From positions 109,217,157 to 109,281,156 of the forward strand of contig NC_079492.1 of NCBI RefSeq assembly GCF_020520425.1: DNA of 64,000 bases, read 5' to 3'. Positions 48,388-59,562 of the stretch are shown one piece after another. Numbering within the stretch: the first letter of the stretch is position 1; every line of letters begins with the position of its first letter. A program made the position numbers and the translations under genes. The notes beneath the pieces are model-generated. The model saw nothing but the letters and a program-made list of their open reading frames with translations, had not been told where the DNA came from and searched no databases. This DNA is from Spinacia oleracea (taxonomy: Eukaryota > Streptophyta > Magnoliopsida > Caryophyllales > Amaranthaceae).

Positions 48388-51150
48388 TTTAGACACCTAA
48401 TTTTTTTCTCCCCTATAGTCCAAGAATGATACCTCCAATAGATTTTGGTGGTTAATTTCTAAGTGCATGCTACCAGTTGCAAAGGACATAATTCAATTCA
48501 ATTCCGAACTTTCGTTCAAAATTCAAGTACAAATCTCAAAGCAAACACAATTTCAATCCAAACACATTATAATTCCAAATATCCAACTCCAATTCATAAT
48601 TAAAATCAATAAAATTCAAACCCCAAGTTCAATTTCTATTCCGAACTTCCAATTAAAAGATACGAACCTTGGTCCCAAATCCTAACGTCGGGTTCTAATT
48701 CAAGCCCAAACAAATTTCAAAAATAAAATTTCAATATCAAGAAACGGATTCCACCATCATTCTCCATGACACGTTTCCACTCAAAATCATGTAAGGAAAG
48801 TCAAATTCGGGCGCCTACCCCAAAACCGAGCATTACGGGCGTCGACCCGTAAAACCGAGCGAAACCCGTACAAATCAGCAATCTCAAGAAGCTTCCTCAA
48901 AAATATCTATTTCGAATACATAATATCCATTCCTTAACCTCCAAGAAAAAGGACGGAGAAGGTACAAAGTGCATCTTTTGCAAACTGCCAAAACGCGCAA
49001 AATGACAAAAACAGCACGCTGGCCTGTACCAGCTGTTTTGTACCCGCTGCACCGGCGCCTGGCGCTGATATTCTCCATTCCCATCAGGTTTTCCTATAAA
49101 TACCCCCTTTTTCCACTAAAAAACAGAGCAAGAATCACTCAAATCCGAGCAGCGAAGCTTTGCCCATTTCGAAACTCTCTAATATTCAATCTTCAAATCC
49201 TTCAATATTCAAGCTTCAAATCTTTCAATTTCAACATAAACTCTCTACAAAATACTCTCATAAAAACACTCCTCAAATAAAAGTTAAATGTTCTAATGTC
49301 TTAAGCAATATGGGAGTCCAAGCTTGGAAATCAATCAACACCTAAATCTAAGTAAATTTCCGAGGACTCTTCAAATCTAATTTTCTACCTTTCTTATTTC
49401 AAGTTTACTAATCCTATGATATTCTTGTGATGTTCATACTCACTTGAACTAGGAAATTCTTTGAGGAGTAATCTTTGAGGAGATTTCATACTTGAAACCC
49501 CCCTCAAAAAATCTTCCAAACTCCTATTTCAAGCTCAAGATTCAATCTTTATGCTTTATTTCCATAAAACTTGGTTAAGAAAGTGAGGTTTTCATGATTT
49601 AAAATGCTCCTTTTAACATCCATGACTCAAGTTTCCAAAAATCTTTAATCTTTATACAAGTTCCATGATACTTAAATAAGTGCAACTCATTCTTTAAGTT
49701 AGAATACACGAATCATCCAATTTCATGTACAAATGCAATTTTCAAGTTCAAATATTTTTAGTGGGAACCATTTCCCTTAAAACTAGAATCAAATACAAGT
49801 ATGGAGCTTTCCAAAGGTGGAGCCTTTACATAAAGTCTTGGCCTTTGAGAATAAAAAACACCCTAATTTCTACATTCAAGTTCTATATTCAAGTTTAAGT
49901 CCAATATTCAAGTTCTATTTCAATATTCAATATGAAAAGTCAATGATACTTTTTAATGAACAACTCATTTTAAAGTGAGATTAATCATAAGATTGGATTT
50001 GATGGGGAGCCAAATCACTTTTGAGCAAGTGTTCCTCAATCGGATTTTCAATATTCAAGTTATGCAATTTCTATTATTCAAGTTCAATTCTTTATTGCTT
50101 ACTAGTTGTTGGACCGTGCGCTAGCGCGCACGATCCCCCAAGGTATACAAATTTAATTTACAGAAATGTTACGTAAGAGACTAACATTTACAAATTTATG
50201 TTATTTGCTAGAAAAACAAAGTTAAAGTTCGATTTGCATGTAATTAATAATATGAAATCGTACATACTTTTACAATATTTGTGGCATTGATAATGTAGCA
50301 TTCCACAAGCAGCATTGATAGGAGAGACGAGAATATGATGGAGATCGAAAAGCTAGGTTAGAAATAGTGATGCGAGAAATTCGGTGGAATAGGTTATTGG
50401 GTTCCTAACAAAAGGAAGAAAGAAAAGGCAAAATAGAAGAACAACAAAAAAATGAGACACATGATAGCTATATGATCAAGGGTATAATTGTCCACACACT
50501 ATTAATAAGAATAAGACAAAAATAAAATTAAGATACAAAATGGGGGAATTATGGTAAATGCACTATTGGGTGAATAGTAATATAAGTTCAAGGCTTTATA
50601 AGTGTTAGGATTTATTGCTTTTTTCAATTCTAACCCTTTAAATATTGCACCTTTTAATTTTGCATATACTATTTATGCAACTTTACTTGTCTGGTCCTTC
50701 TAGGCAATGTGGTTTACACCTAGTCCTTTTTCTAGGTGGTGCATAATTTTACTAGTTCCGCATTTTAATTTATTTTGTGATGATGCTTTATTTGTTTATT
50801 TCTTTCATCACCCAACATGCTAAATCAACAAAATACAAGTCCTAATCACGCTTAACAAATATAATTTTTGGACAAACCGGCTTAGGTTCCCTTAAATTTG
50901 ACTTAAAGCAAAGTGATCACCATACAAACTTAGCAATTTTAATGTTCTAATCAAACATGCTCACCCGCCTAAATATTAGTGTCATGTAAGGATTTTACTC
51001 CGAAAATGATGCTTGTATTGTTTGAACCAATCGCAAATTTTCTCAAATAAGTGTCTCGTTCGCTTACCCGAGTTTCTAACGGTTTCAAGTCCTGTTGCCT
51101 TATCCCGAGTCACATATGGTCTTTTCAAACCGGACCCGAAAACTTGTTTG
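48388..51150 (+). repeat. LTR of the Tat/Ogre-like fossil, with a Helitron inside
   Basis: The left edge follows a GTGGGGGC polypurine tract and reads close to TGTAGACACC. A TATA box (TATAAATA, 49095-49102) lies about 700 bp in. The right edge is set by TGGCGATTCC at 51152, similar to the TGGCGACTCC primer site known for this lineage. It is about 2.76 kb including a 509-bp Helitron (50102-50610). No matching second LTR is present, so this may be a remnant. Boundaries are approximate. Confidence 0.5.
50102..50610 (-). mobile_element. Non-autonomous Helitron inside the LTR
   Basis: On the minus strand the 3' end has a perfect 7-bp hairpin (CGTGCGC / GCGCACG, four-base loop) and then CAACAACTAG. 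Target T follows (A at 50101 on the plus strand). The 5' end reads TCCTAACACTTATAAAGCC and is preceded by A. The length is 509 bp and it is noncoding. It must be younger than the LTR it interrupts. Confidence 0.7.
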
Positions 51151-51842
51151 GTGGCGATTCCATCGAAATACAAAAAATTTCCAACAGGCCTTAAGCAACT
51201 GACTTTGTTAGGATAAGGATTCTAAGGGTTAGATTCCTAATCTAGCTTTAAGTTACTTGTTTCCTAAGTCTTCCCTAATTCTAGTTTCCTAATCCTAAAA
51301 CAATTAGGTTAAGGGAAATTCTAGAATATTCCGTACACTATAAATATGACATTGTAGTGAAATATTGATAACATACAATTCATACATAACACCGTACCAC
51401 ACTTGTGAATCACAATTCAAGGGGGAATTGTGACTTTTCCAATCACCTAAAAGTGAGATCCTAAATTCCTAAATACCTTATACTGTGATTCTAGTTTGTC
51501 GAATTTAAGGCGGATCCGAATGTGTTATGGACTATCTACGGAGGGACGACAATTGGAATCCCGACTTGTTTTTGTTCGGTTCGGGGGCATTTAAGGGAAG
51601 GAAATCATCACATATTGTATGTATTCCTAAATTATGCTAATTGATTATGTGATTTACACGGATTCTGGAAATTATGTTTTGTTCGCATGTCAATTAAATT
51701 TTTCATAACCTTACAAGTGGGAAATGTGTGGGGGTGATTTTTTATTATTTTTTGAGGGTGGTGGAGGGTGGGGGTGATTTTTTATTATTTTTTTAGATGT
51801 TAGGAATACAAGTGAAATCTTAGGTAAATGAGATAAATAATA
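51151..51842. repeat. Possible LTR fragment and low-complexity DNA
   Basis: From 51207 the sequence opens TGTTAGGATAAGGATTC and has CTATAAATATG near 51348. It looks like a solo LTR of a Ty1/copia-type element, perhaps ending near 51713. No target duplication or partner is visible. A GGGGGTGATTTTTTATTATT unit is duplicated at 51731-51795. No gene is seen. Confidence 0.3.
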
Positions 51843-52101
51843 CTTCCTCCGTCTTTTAATACTCGCAACGTTTGGACTTTTGCCACTATTCATATAATCT
51901 ACTTTGACTATTCTTAGTGCTTTTTATATAAGATATAACATAGTCATGTGAGATCTTGTTAGATTCGTCTCAATGCGTATTTTCAAAATATCAACTTTTA
52001 ATAATTTTTGCATAAAGAAAATTTAAGATATAAATGATCAAAGTTCTGCATTGGCATGCGTGAAACTAACAAACGTTGCGAGTATTAAAAGACGGAGGAA
52101 G
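51843..52101. mobile_element. Stowaway-like MITE
   Basis: This 259-bp element has ends CTTCCTCCGTCTTTTAATACT and AGTATTAAAAGACGGAGGAAG, an inverted match over about 20 bp with TA on both sides. Immediately after it, 52125-52200 carries GATGGAGGGAGTAT and a repeat of its internal AACGTTGCGA words. I read this as the remains of a second copy adjoining or nested with it. Confidence 0.8.
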
Positions 52102-52202
52102 TATAAAATTAGAAAAAATATGTCATTTATAGAAACGTTGCGACTATTCCGGGACGGCTTTATAAGGAAAGTGGTACGAGTATTCTGAGATGGAGGGAGT
52201 AT

Positions 52203-52567
52203 GAAACAAGCTAGTAAAAGCTTCCAGCTAAGTGTTTAATAACTAATACTATGAAGTGTCCACTACACTTGACATCATAAGAGATTAAGAGGTTGGGGCT
52301 CTTTTGGTTTCTGGAGTCCTCCAAAGTCTCCAACGATTGTATCTTATGAACGAATTTATTATTTTGTTTATTGAAATTAGTATGTGAGTATTAAATGTTT
52401 TGTCCAATGAAGTTGTAGTAAATTTTGGACTCCCATTTTATAATTCCTGGATACACCCTGTATAAACCAATGATATAACCAAATTATGATTAAGTACGTT
52501 GTTAAGTTATAATATCGTACATTAATATTATTCTCAATAGTTTAATGATGTTGCTGGTACAAACATG
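52203..52567. other. AT-rich DNA without recognised features
   Basis: No gene or element was recognised. This would be the 3' flank of the minus-strand ORF that ends at 52568. Confidence 0.3.
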
Positions 52568-52885
52568 CTAGACCGATTCTTGTGGCTGCACATTAGAAGT
52601 TGCAGCAGCAGATCGTGGTGGCCGCACATCAGAAGTGGGGGCAGTAGCCGATCGTGGTGGCCGCACATTAGAAGTGGTGGCAGTAGCCGATCGTGGTGGC
52701 CGCACATCAGAAGTGGTGGCAGTAGCCGATCCTGGTGGCTGCGCTGGCTTTTGAGAAGCAGTTTGTTTATTTTTGCGTGACTTCTCCTCTTTTCGGTCGC
52801 AAATTCTTACACACACAAACACTACAGCGATGAACACTGCTAGAACTGCACCAATTATCAGTATCTGTCCTAGCTGATGATTCAT
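52568..52885 (-). CDS. Putative small single-pass membrane protein with 13-residue repeats
   Basis: This is an uninterrupted 105-codon frame. Residues 8-28 form a clean hydrophobic segment (ILIIGAVLAVFIAVVFVCVR) followed by a strongly basic stretch (RICDRKEEKSRKNK). The positive-inside rule then places the C-terminus in the cytosol. Residues 50-100 are four units of PPRSATATTSDVR type, rich in Pro, Ser, Thr and Ala. I do not recognise the family. Signs that it is real are the higher GC content than its surroundings, the sensible membrane topology and repeats in register with codons. Against it are the lack of a recognised homologue and a transposon-rich setting. It could be a lineage-specific gene or part of a larger gene whose exons I cannot see. 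Confidence 0.4.
   Translation of the reverse strand: MNHQLGQILIIGAVLAVFIAVVFVCVRICDRKEEKSRKNKQTASQKPAQPPGSATATTSDVRPPRSATATTSNVRPPRSATAPTSDVRPPRSAAATSNVQPQESV
52586..52738 (-). repeat. 39-bp coding minisatellite, four units
   Basis: Four tandem copies of a 39-bp unit (13 codons) contain CGATCGTGGTGGCCGCACAT on the plus strand. The units differ at few positions. The period is a multiple of three and keeps the minus-strand frame open. Confidence 0.85.
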
Positions 52886-53340
52886 AGTATTGTTCTGTAT
52901 TGATCAATACAATAACTTTTATTTTTATTTTATTTTATTTTATTTTGCGTTTGGTATAAAAGTGTGCATGGCATGGTTGTAGGGGTTTCTTAAATACTTG
53001 GTATGAGGCATGGCATTTAAATTCTGCATAATAACTATGAAGGATTCCAAAAATAAAGATTCTGATTACTCCGTATTAATAACCTTAAATTTTGATACGT
53101 AGTATATTTCAGGTCATGTATAAATCTTTCCTAAAGTATTTAACATTGCCTTAATTTATAATTAACTCCAAAATATGGAAGATTTTGTGATGGACGTCAA
53201 CAATTGAGAAAATATAAAATCCGTTCAGAATTTATTTTTTCTTCTATTCAGCTCAGGCATGAGAAAGGGTAAACAGTCCTATCGCATAGGGCCCCTTAGT
53301 TTACAGGGATCTAACAAAAAAAATGCACTTTATATAAGGA
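52886..53340. other. 5' flank of the small membrane-protein ORF
   Basis: An AT-rich leader with (TTTTA)n lies immediately upstream of the ATG on the minus strand. No definite promoter element or other gene is seen. Confidence 0.3.
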
Positions 53341-53971
53341 CTAGATTTTAGCCCGTGTGATGCACGAATTTAATTAAATTGTTATGTTAAAATAAAACTC
53401 CTATATAATACCAACTGTTGCATTTTATATTAAATTAGATTAGTGTTTGATTTTGGATTGAATTTCAATTTAGATTTATTTTTAATTAATTATTAGAATA
53501 TTATGAAGTTGTATATGCATAATATTAGTAATTAATAAAAATATCTGCGTGGTACTCGAACTTTTTAATTCAAAAATAATTTTTAAATCTTATTTTTAAT
53601 TGGCCGAAACCATTAAATTTTCTACGTGGCGCTCTAATATTGTATTAATGTTTGATTTCGGATTGAATTTTATTTTAGATTAGTGTTTGATTTTGTATGA
53701 ATTTTATTTTAGATTTAATTTTTAATTATTGGAGTGTTTGATTTTGGATGAATTTTATTTTAGATTTAATTTTTAATTATTGGAGTGTTTGATTTTGGAT
53801 GAAGTTGTATATATTAGTAATTAATTAATTAAAATACCTACATGGCCTCTAATTAATTATCTACGTGTCACTTGATTTTTTTAATTCAAAAATAAATTAG
53901 AAATCTTATTTTTCATTGGCCGAAACTAATTGTAATCCTAGGTGGCGCTCTAATCTTTCAGCAAATATACC

Positions 53972-53976
<5 letters not shown>
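53341..53976 (-). mobile_element. Helitron-like element
   Basis: On the minus strand the right-hand logic is a 3' end with a short hairpin (CGTG-CATCA-CACG), then GGCTAAAATCTAG and a target T. The interior (53420-53830) holds about five degenerate repeats of GTGTTTGATTTTGGATTGAA. The 5' end appears to run into the (TA)n tract at 53977-54018 and cannot be fixed. Confidence 0.55.

Positions 53977-54018
<42 letters not shown>
53977..54018. repeat. (TA)n microsatellite
   Basis: About 21 TA units lie directly against the left end of the 54019-59543 element. A similar tract (59544-59562) lies at its right end. Confidence 0.95.
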
Positions 54019-54021
<3 letters not shown>

Positions 54022-55045
54022 GAGGGATCATGTGAAAATACGTCCCTAGGTGAGTATACTACTATATATGAGAATGAATCTAATCCGTAGGATTAGATAC
54101 GATCTAATGGTTAGGATTAAATGATGAAACAACCATTCATCTTTCCTAAATAAAAACCACGTTTCTTTCATAAACCCCAACCACTTTCTCTCTCTAAACC
54201 TCCCTCTTCACTTTCTCCCTCTCGCGACTCCCTGTTCTCTCTCACCGTTTTCTCTCTCCTCTCGACAAAACCACCATCGAAGCTCAAAGAACCGCTGATC
54301 AACCTCCTTCATCGCCGGTGTATTGTTGATTTAAGGTAAATTCAATCTCAATTGTTCTATATTTCTTCTCTCCTTAAACAAATTTCCCTAATTTTAACCT
54401 AATTTGTTCAATTGAGGATGACTGGAGCACAAAAAAATAATATAAACGACGGAGATAAGAAAAATACACAAACTGTTAACCTAATTTCAAACTTCTTTCT
54501 TTGTTTTCATACATTATTGAAGTTAATTTTTGTTAAATTTTGATTTTCAGCAAAAAAAAAAGCACGACAAACTAGCAAACAATCCAAAGAATCCACAAGA
54601 GTAAGTATTCGGTGCTTAATTTTAGTGAAACTTATTTATTAATTTTCGAAATTTTTGTTATTATTTTCGAAATATTTCGAAATTGATTTTGTAATTATTT
54701 GGTCTGTGAAATTGTGGATGTTTCTAACGATTTTGTGAATTTTTATGTTCCATATATTTAATGTTTGTTGCAATTGTGGATGTTCTGAATTTTATGAACT
54801 TTTAGTATTTTTTTATAAGAATTTAATTTCTGGTTTTGAATTAATTTGAGAATTTCAAAATATTTCGTTATTTTGATATTTTATGATGTTCTAAAAGTAA
54901 TAGTTATATGTTCTGAATTTTTAAACAGAGAAAATGAGAATAAACACGCCAAAGCAACGTAGCCAATCGTCCGCCATCACTTATGAACGCAATAATGAAC
55001 AATTTAGAGTAATATTTTATACTCTCAATACTTCAGAACATGAAG

Positions 55046-55740
55046 GTTAAGAATTTAGAACATCATAGCTCACTATGTAGAACATCATAACTCACTGTGT
55101 AGAACATCATATCTCGCTGTGTAGAACATCATAATTGCATATGTTCTAATTATAAGTACACATGTTTTGAACTTGATGAGATTACTTCTATAGGCTTCTG
55201 CATCTATGTTTTTAGTGACATTTTCTGAAGACTAATGTGGGTACAAAGATGTAGGCTCATGTTTTATGCTTATAGTGCATTTGTTATTGACCAGTCTATA
55301 TTAGTGGTTATATTTTTTGTTAGAACATATAGCTCAACTGATTAGAACATGTAGCTCAACTGACTAGAACATGTAGCTTAACTGATTAGAACATATAGCT
55401 CAACTGATTAGAACATGTAGCTTAACTTATTAGAACATGTAGCTTAACTGATTAGAACATATATGAATAATGATTAGAACATATAGCTCAACTGATTAGA
55501 ACATGTAGAACATATAGCTCAACTGATTAGAACATGTAGCTTAACTGATTAGAACATGTAGCTCAACTGATTAGAACATGTAGCTTAACTGATTAGAACA
55601 TATAGGAATAATGTACAAAACATATAGCTTATCTTGTTAGAACATATAGCTTATCTTGTTAGAACATATAGCTTATCTGTACAGAACATACATGAATAAT
55701 GTACAGAACATATAGCTTATATTGTTCACGGTTTAGAACA
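55046..55740 (+). repeat. AGAACAT minisatellite array of the left element
   Basis: At 55046-55135 there are four units of about 24 bp with GTAGAACATCATAACTCACT. At 55318-55740 there are about 19 units of 20-24 bp built on TTAGAACATATAGCTCAACT. More single units occur at 56236-56400, 56520-56600, 57180-57240, 57590-57650 and 58780-58850, always with AGAACAT on the plus strand. Confidence 0.9.
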
Positions 55741-57005
55741 AATATATTTAGTACGTGGCTCATAGAGTCTATCGATTTTTTGGATCTAGGCAATGGTTAA
55801 TACTAGTTGTGGCTCATGTTCTGACTTTACTAACCATCAATTCAATGTGGTCCACTTATGAGATATGTGTAAGCTCTTGTTCCTCTCTCCACTTATATGC
55901 GAATCATTCAAATAAAATCTTTCATATCTTTTTTGACTACACGTACCATATGGTAGAGCAGGGGAAGTTTTGAGGGTAGGGTTGGGATAGGAGTAGAGGT
56001 TGGGAAGAATGAAAAGAGACTCGATGTTTCATATAACAAATATATACGGATCTTAGTTTCGTTATTTAGTTTGTTCATAAACTATGTGAAGAGTTTTCAA
56101 CATGCCATATTTTAAAGCACGGCAGAATATAGAGAAGGTGCATCAAAATATATATTGGTAGAATATATTGGGTAGAGTAGAAGGATAATTTTTTTTAGTC
56201 TATTGCCTTTCTTACTTGTGTGTACATTGCTTTGCAGAACATATAGCTTAAATTCTTAGAACATGTAGCTTAAATGCTTAGAACATATAGGAATAATGTA
56301 TAGAACATATAGCTTCCCTTGTTAGAACATATAAATTCAATTGTTAGAACATATAATTTCTCTTGTTAGAACATTAAGTTTCACCTTTTAGAACATAATT
56401 TTTTACTACGTATTACTAGTTTATAAAGCGATAAAACATCAGCGCCGGAGTCCATTTGTAGTCCAATTGTCGAAAATACACTTTTAGGTGACATCCTTTC
56501 AAATATTGCTTGATATTTCATCATCTCAATTCTTTAGAACATGAAGCCTCACTTTTAAGAACATTAAGTTTCACCTTTTAGAACATAATTTATATTGTTC
56601 CTTCCTGTAGAGAAGCTATTATTTATGGATATTTTATGTTCTAAATTTCATAACAAGATGTTCTGAAACTAGAAAGGTATGTTCCAATGTTCTCTTCTTG
56701 TATCTAACATGTTCCTGAATGTGATTTGGGTCTGATTTTTGGCCTGTTTTTATGACAATCGGGTCATGTTAGGTATGATGTGTTTTCATGGGAAACATTA
56801 TGGGGTAGTATAGTTGTTGTAGAGATTGGTTTTTGTCTTAAGTGGTTGCATAGCTGCTTGTGCACGCTATTTCTTTTGCAGGGAGGGTTGTTGCGGGTCA
56901 GTCTGGGGTGGGCAGTGGTTCTGCTATGTTTGGTTGCTGCTAGAAGTTTTGCGTGTGTGGTGTTAATGCAAGTGATGGTCGTAAATGCTTGATGTTTTGG
57001 GACAA

Positions 57006-57075
57006 TGCCTATTAGCTCAATTGGTAGAGCTTTGTGCGATAGCACAATGATGTAGGTTCGAATCCTACATAGGCA
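57006..57075 (+). ncRNA. tRNA-like sequence A (70 bp)
   Basis: This folds as a tRNA. The acceptor is TGCCTAT/ATAGGCA (7 bp). The D arm is GCTC/GAGC with an AATTGGTA loop. The T arm is GTAGG/CCTAC with a TTCGAAT loop. The anticodon arm is TTGTG/CACAA but with a six-base loop (CGATAG) instead of seven, so no normal anticodon can be read. A-box-like (TAGCTCAATTGG) and B-box (GGTTCGAATCC) promoter elements are intact. No T-run terminator follows. It is likely a transposon-borne tRNA relic or Pol III promoter. Confidence 0.7.
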
Positions 57076-57264
57076 ACTCTTTGCATTCCATTTATGATAT
57101 CAATTCTCCTATTTGATGATTCTTTACTTTTAAATCCTATTTACTTTTGAATCTGTTCAACTTACTTTAGAATATATGTATAAAATTCAGAATATATGTA
57201 TAAATTTGTAGAACGTTAGCCTTAATTTTTAGAACATGAAATCTAACACTTGAACTGAAGGCAA

Positions 57265-57462
57265 CAATTTGTGGAGAAACTAGCCAAGGAACAGGGAAGC
57301 ACGAATGAGATGTCCAAGATGTATAACCAACATAATTCCTCATTGGTGGAGTCTGATAAGAAAGCACAAATTATCACCAGTTGGTGTCGATATATTTTGG
57401 AGGGTAACTCTCTTGTAGGACCTATCCATATAAACACAATGGAGCTAAGTCGTGTCTTGTAA
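57265..57462 (+). pseudogene. Element-borne protein fragment, left copy
   Basis: This 65-codon open stretch begins QFVEKLAKEQGSTNEMSKMY and continues QHNSSLVESDKK. Its TAA lies 2 bp before tRNA-like sequence B. The opposite-strand block at 61991-62167 encodes the same first 35 residues with about two-thirds identity (QFVEKLAREQGSMTEIAKMY). Conservation at the protein level between diverged copies suggests descent from a real exon of a transposase or captured gene. I do not recognise the family. Confidence 0.45.
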
Positions 57463-57464
57463 AC

Positions 57465-57534
57465 AACCTATGTAGGATTCGAACCTACATCCATGTGCAA
57501 TGACACATTGCTCTACCATTTGAGCTAATAGATT
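57465..57534 (-). ncRNA. tRNA-like sequence B (70 bp)
   Basis: Read on the minus strand, the acceptor is AATCTAT/ATAGGTT (one mismatch). The D arm is GCTC/GAGC with an AAATGGTA loop and the T arm is GTAGG/CCTAC. The anticodon arm again has a six-base loop. It has the same 70-bp length as copies A, C and D. B-box GGTTCGAATCC is intact. It is the counterpart of copy C in the right element. Confidence 0.65.
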
Positions 57535-57778
57535 TTAACAAAATATTCAAGAAAACAATGCATGTAGTATTGTCTATAGCAAATACAACAATTAGAACAT
57601 ATACAACCATAATTACAACATATGCAACAATAATTAGAACACATGCAACTGCTTACCCTGCCAAATAAAATGGGATCAACCACATTCATCATTTACCCCT
57701 GCAATCATTAAAATAAACTGTTGGCGAGCATTTAAGGGAGACAAGCCAATAAGATTATAATTAGGGAGACCACATACA

Positions 57779-58084
57779 TCATTGATCACTAGGAGCAGCA
57801 AAGCATGTGACTGACATAGGAGTATCACCTCTTACGATTGCTCCATCTTTGGGATCAAGATCAGGCAAAATCGAGAGACTCGAGATGCTAGCAAAACCCC
57901 TTGCTATAAAAGGGGTCTTAGAATCTTCAGTTTCTTTGTCCACACCATGCCACTCAGCTTGGTCCAGTAAGGGATCATATTTCAGAAACAAACATAGGAC
58001 CTTAAAAACAACAACACCACCAGAGAGCTTTTATAACCGTTCTTGTGCCTTCTCTTTGTCAAAGGTAGAATTACTATTCTCCAT
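57779..58084 (-). pseudogene. Captured gene fragment resembling chaperonin-60
   Basis: On the minus strand an ATG at 58084 opens MENSNSTFDKEKAQERL, then a stop, then KLSGGVVVFKV in the same frame. The pattern (Y/F)D-EK--ERL-KL-GGVAV-KV is the conserved GroEL/Cpn60 segment just before the intermediate domain's second half (E. coli [22 protein letters not shown]). The following roughly 70 residues (LKYDPLLDQAEWHGVDKE...) are open but do not look like chaperonin and may come from another source. It is one short exon-sized piece inside a transposon, so a captured relic rather than a gene. Confidence 0.45.
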
Positions 58085-59543
58085 AGAAGTTTTAAGCTGC
58101 AACATAATCAAAAGATTCAGAACCAATCTCTAGTTTTATTGTTTGTAAATTCTACAGATCACACATGTATTCAAAAGACTTAATAATTGAAGGGAAAATA
58201 GACACTAGGCTATTATTAAAGATACTGGACACTAGGATGAGGGACTGTGACATTCTGGTTCAAGGCTTAAATCCTCACATTGCTTCTCCTTAGCCTTGTA
58301 CTATTATTTTATAATGCTAGTCAAATTATCACCAATGGTCCATTGCCTTTCTTTTTTTTCTTCCTAATTATCAGTAAGAAAACTACAACTGGAAAAACTA
58401 ATACTCCAAGTCTCCAACACAAAAAAAGTATGAACATACATGATTGCTATAAATCAATAAAATTCCAATATTCAATATTTGAGTCAAACTATTTCTGGAA
58501 ATTATCAAACGATAAACAGATCGAAAACATGAATCTAAAAATAAAGAAATTAACATTACATAATTGAAAAGTAGCCCCAAATTTGAATTTGTACCTTTCA
58601 TTTTAACGTAAATAAGACAAAATTCTAGGTATTTGGTGAAGATATGCAGTAAATATATAACAAAAATACAAAGAATGTAAAGGAATTCACAATTTTGGTG
58701 ATGATCATTGAAGTTTTAATTATTAGAGAGAGGGAGAGAGAAGAGAGAGTTGCTACTACATTTTGGAGAGAGAAAAAACAGGTCAGAACATGTACAACAA
58801 TAAAATAGAACATGTAAATAAAAGTTCAGAACATGAAGAGCAATTATACAAAATATGTTAATAAGAAAACTCACCAGATTCAATTCAGCGATTGATGATA
58901 GTAGACTATGAAGAACTGTTAATTCCTTAGCTCAAGCAGATAGAAACCTGAAATTAAAAAGAATGAAAGACACAACAAGGATCAAACAATATGTAGACTC
59001 AGATCAAAGAACAACATAAATAAATAATGAAATTCGCAAATACATGATTGAATTTCACACAATACAATTTCGCTAAATATGTTCGAATTCGAAAAAACAC
59101 AAAATTAAGAACGAAGTTGAATCAAAATACAAATAATCATTCCAAATTACAATCAAATTCAACATAATCGGTCCAAAATCATAAAATTAATCACATAATC
59201 ATGAAAAAAAATTGAAAAATTAAACACAAATTTGAAATCAAACCTTTAAACACACAAAATCTGGAAACTCGATGAATATCTTTGAGAATAAGGAGTGAAA
59301 TCGCAACAATTAGAACAAAATTGAAGCTAAGAGCAATCCCAGCTTGATTAATGCTCTAATGGAGGCACAATGAAGAGAGAGAAAATTGAGTTGTGGAATA
59401 TTTGAGAGAGGAGTAATAACGTGAAAGAGGAGGAAAGTGATTGGGGTTATCACTCGCGAAATTACAAAACTGCCATTATTAAGCTATTGATTTTGAGCTG
59501 TTAGATTAGAAGGGAACCAAAGGCCCAGATTTATTCTCACATA

Positions 59544-59562
59544 ATATATATATATATATATA
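59544..59562. repeat. (AT)n tract at the junction of the two inverted elements
   Basis: A pure AT dinucleotide run separates the right end of the left element from the outer end of the right element. It is the centre of the large inverted repeat. Confidence 0.9.

Larger units (their letters stand above)
54019..59543 (+). mobile_element. Large TIR-type DNA transposon, left copy (tentatively Mutator-like)
   Basis: The left end reads GGGGAGGGATCATGTGAAAA. The right end, read inverted, carries a GTGAGAATAAATCT motif close to GAGAATGAATCT near the left end. The fuller terminus of the neighbouring copy (GAGGAAGGCTCATGTGAGAA at 59563) shows what the terminal repeat should be, and the last roughly 70 bp are lost here. 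Inside are leader-like exons with splice-like sites (TTAAGGTAAA at about 54334; TTTTCAG at 54550, followed by a lysine-rich AKKKARQTSKQSKES segment). There are also dense AGAACAT repeats, two tRNA-like sequences and a captured chaperonin-like piece. No full transposase is visible. Superfamily is uncertain because flanking TA repeats mask any target duplication. Confidence 0.55.

Noticed and set aside
55318-55740. Regular 20-24 bp repeats that could suggest a CRISPR array
   Set aside because: The DNA is plant nuclear, the units are directly adjacent without unique spacers of fixed length, and no cas genes are present. It is a transposon-borne minisatellite.
56764-57045. 93-codon minus-strand ORF and its mirror at 62374-62580
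   Set aside because: Both run through tRNA-like sequences A and D and reflect the shared nucleotide sequence. The protein has no domain and the frames are antisense to the conserved block.
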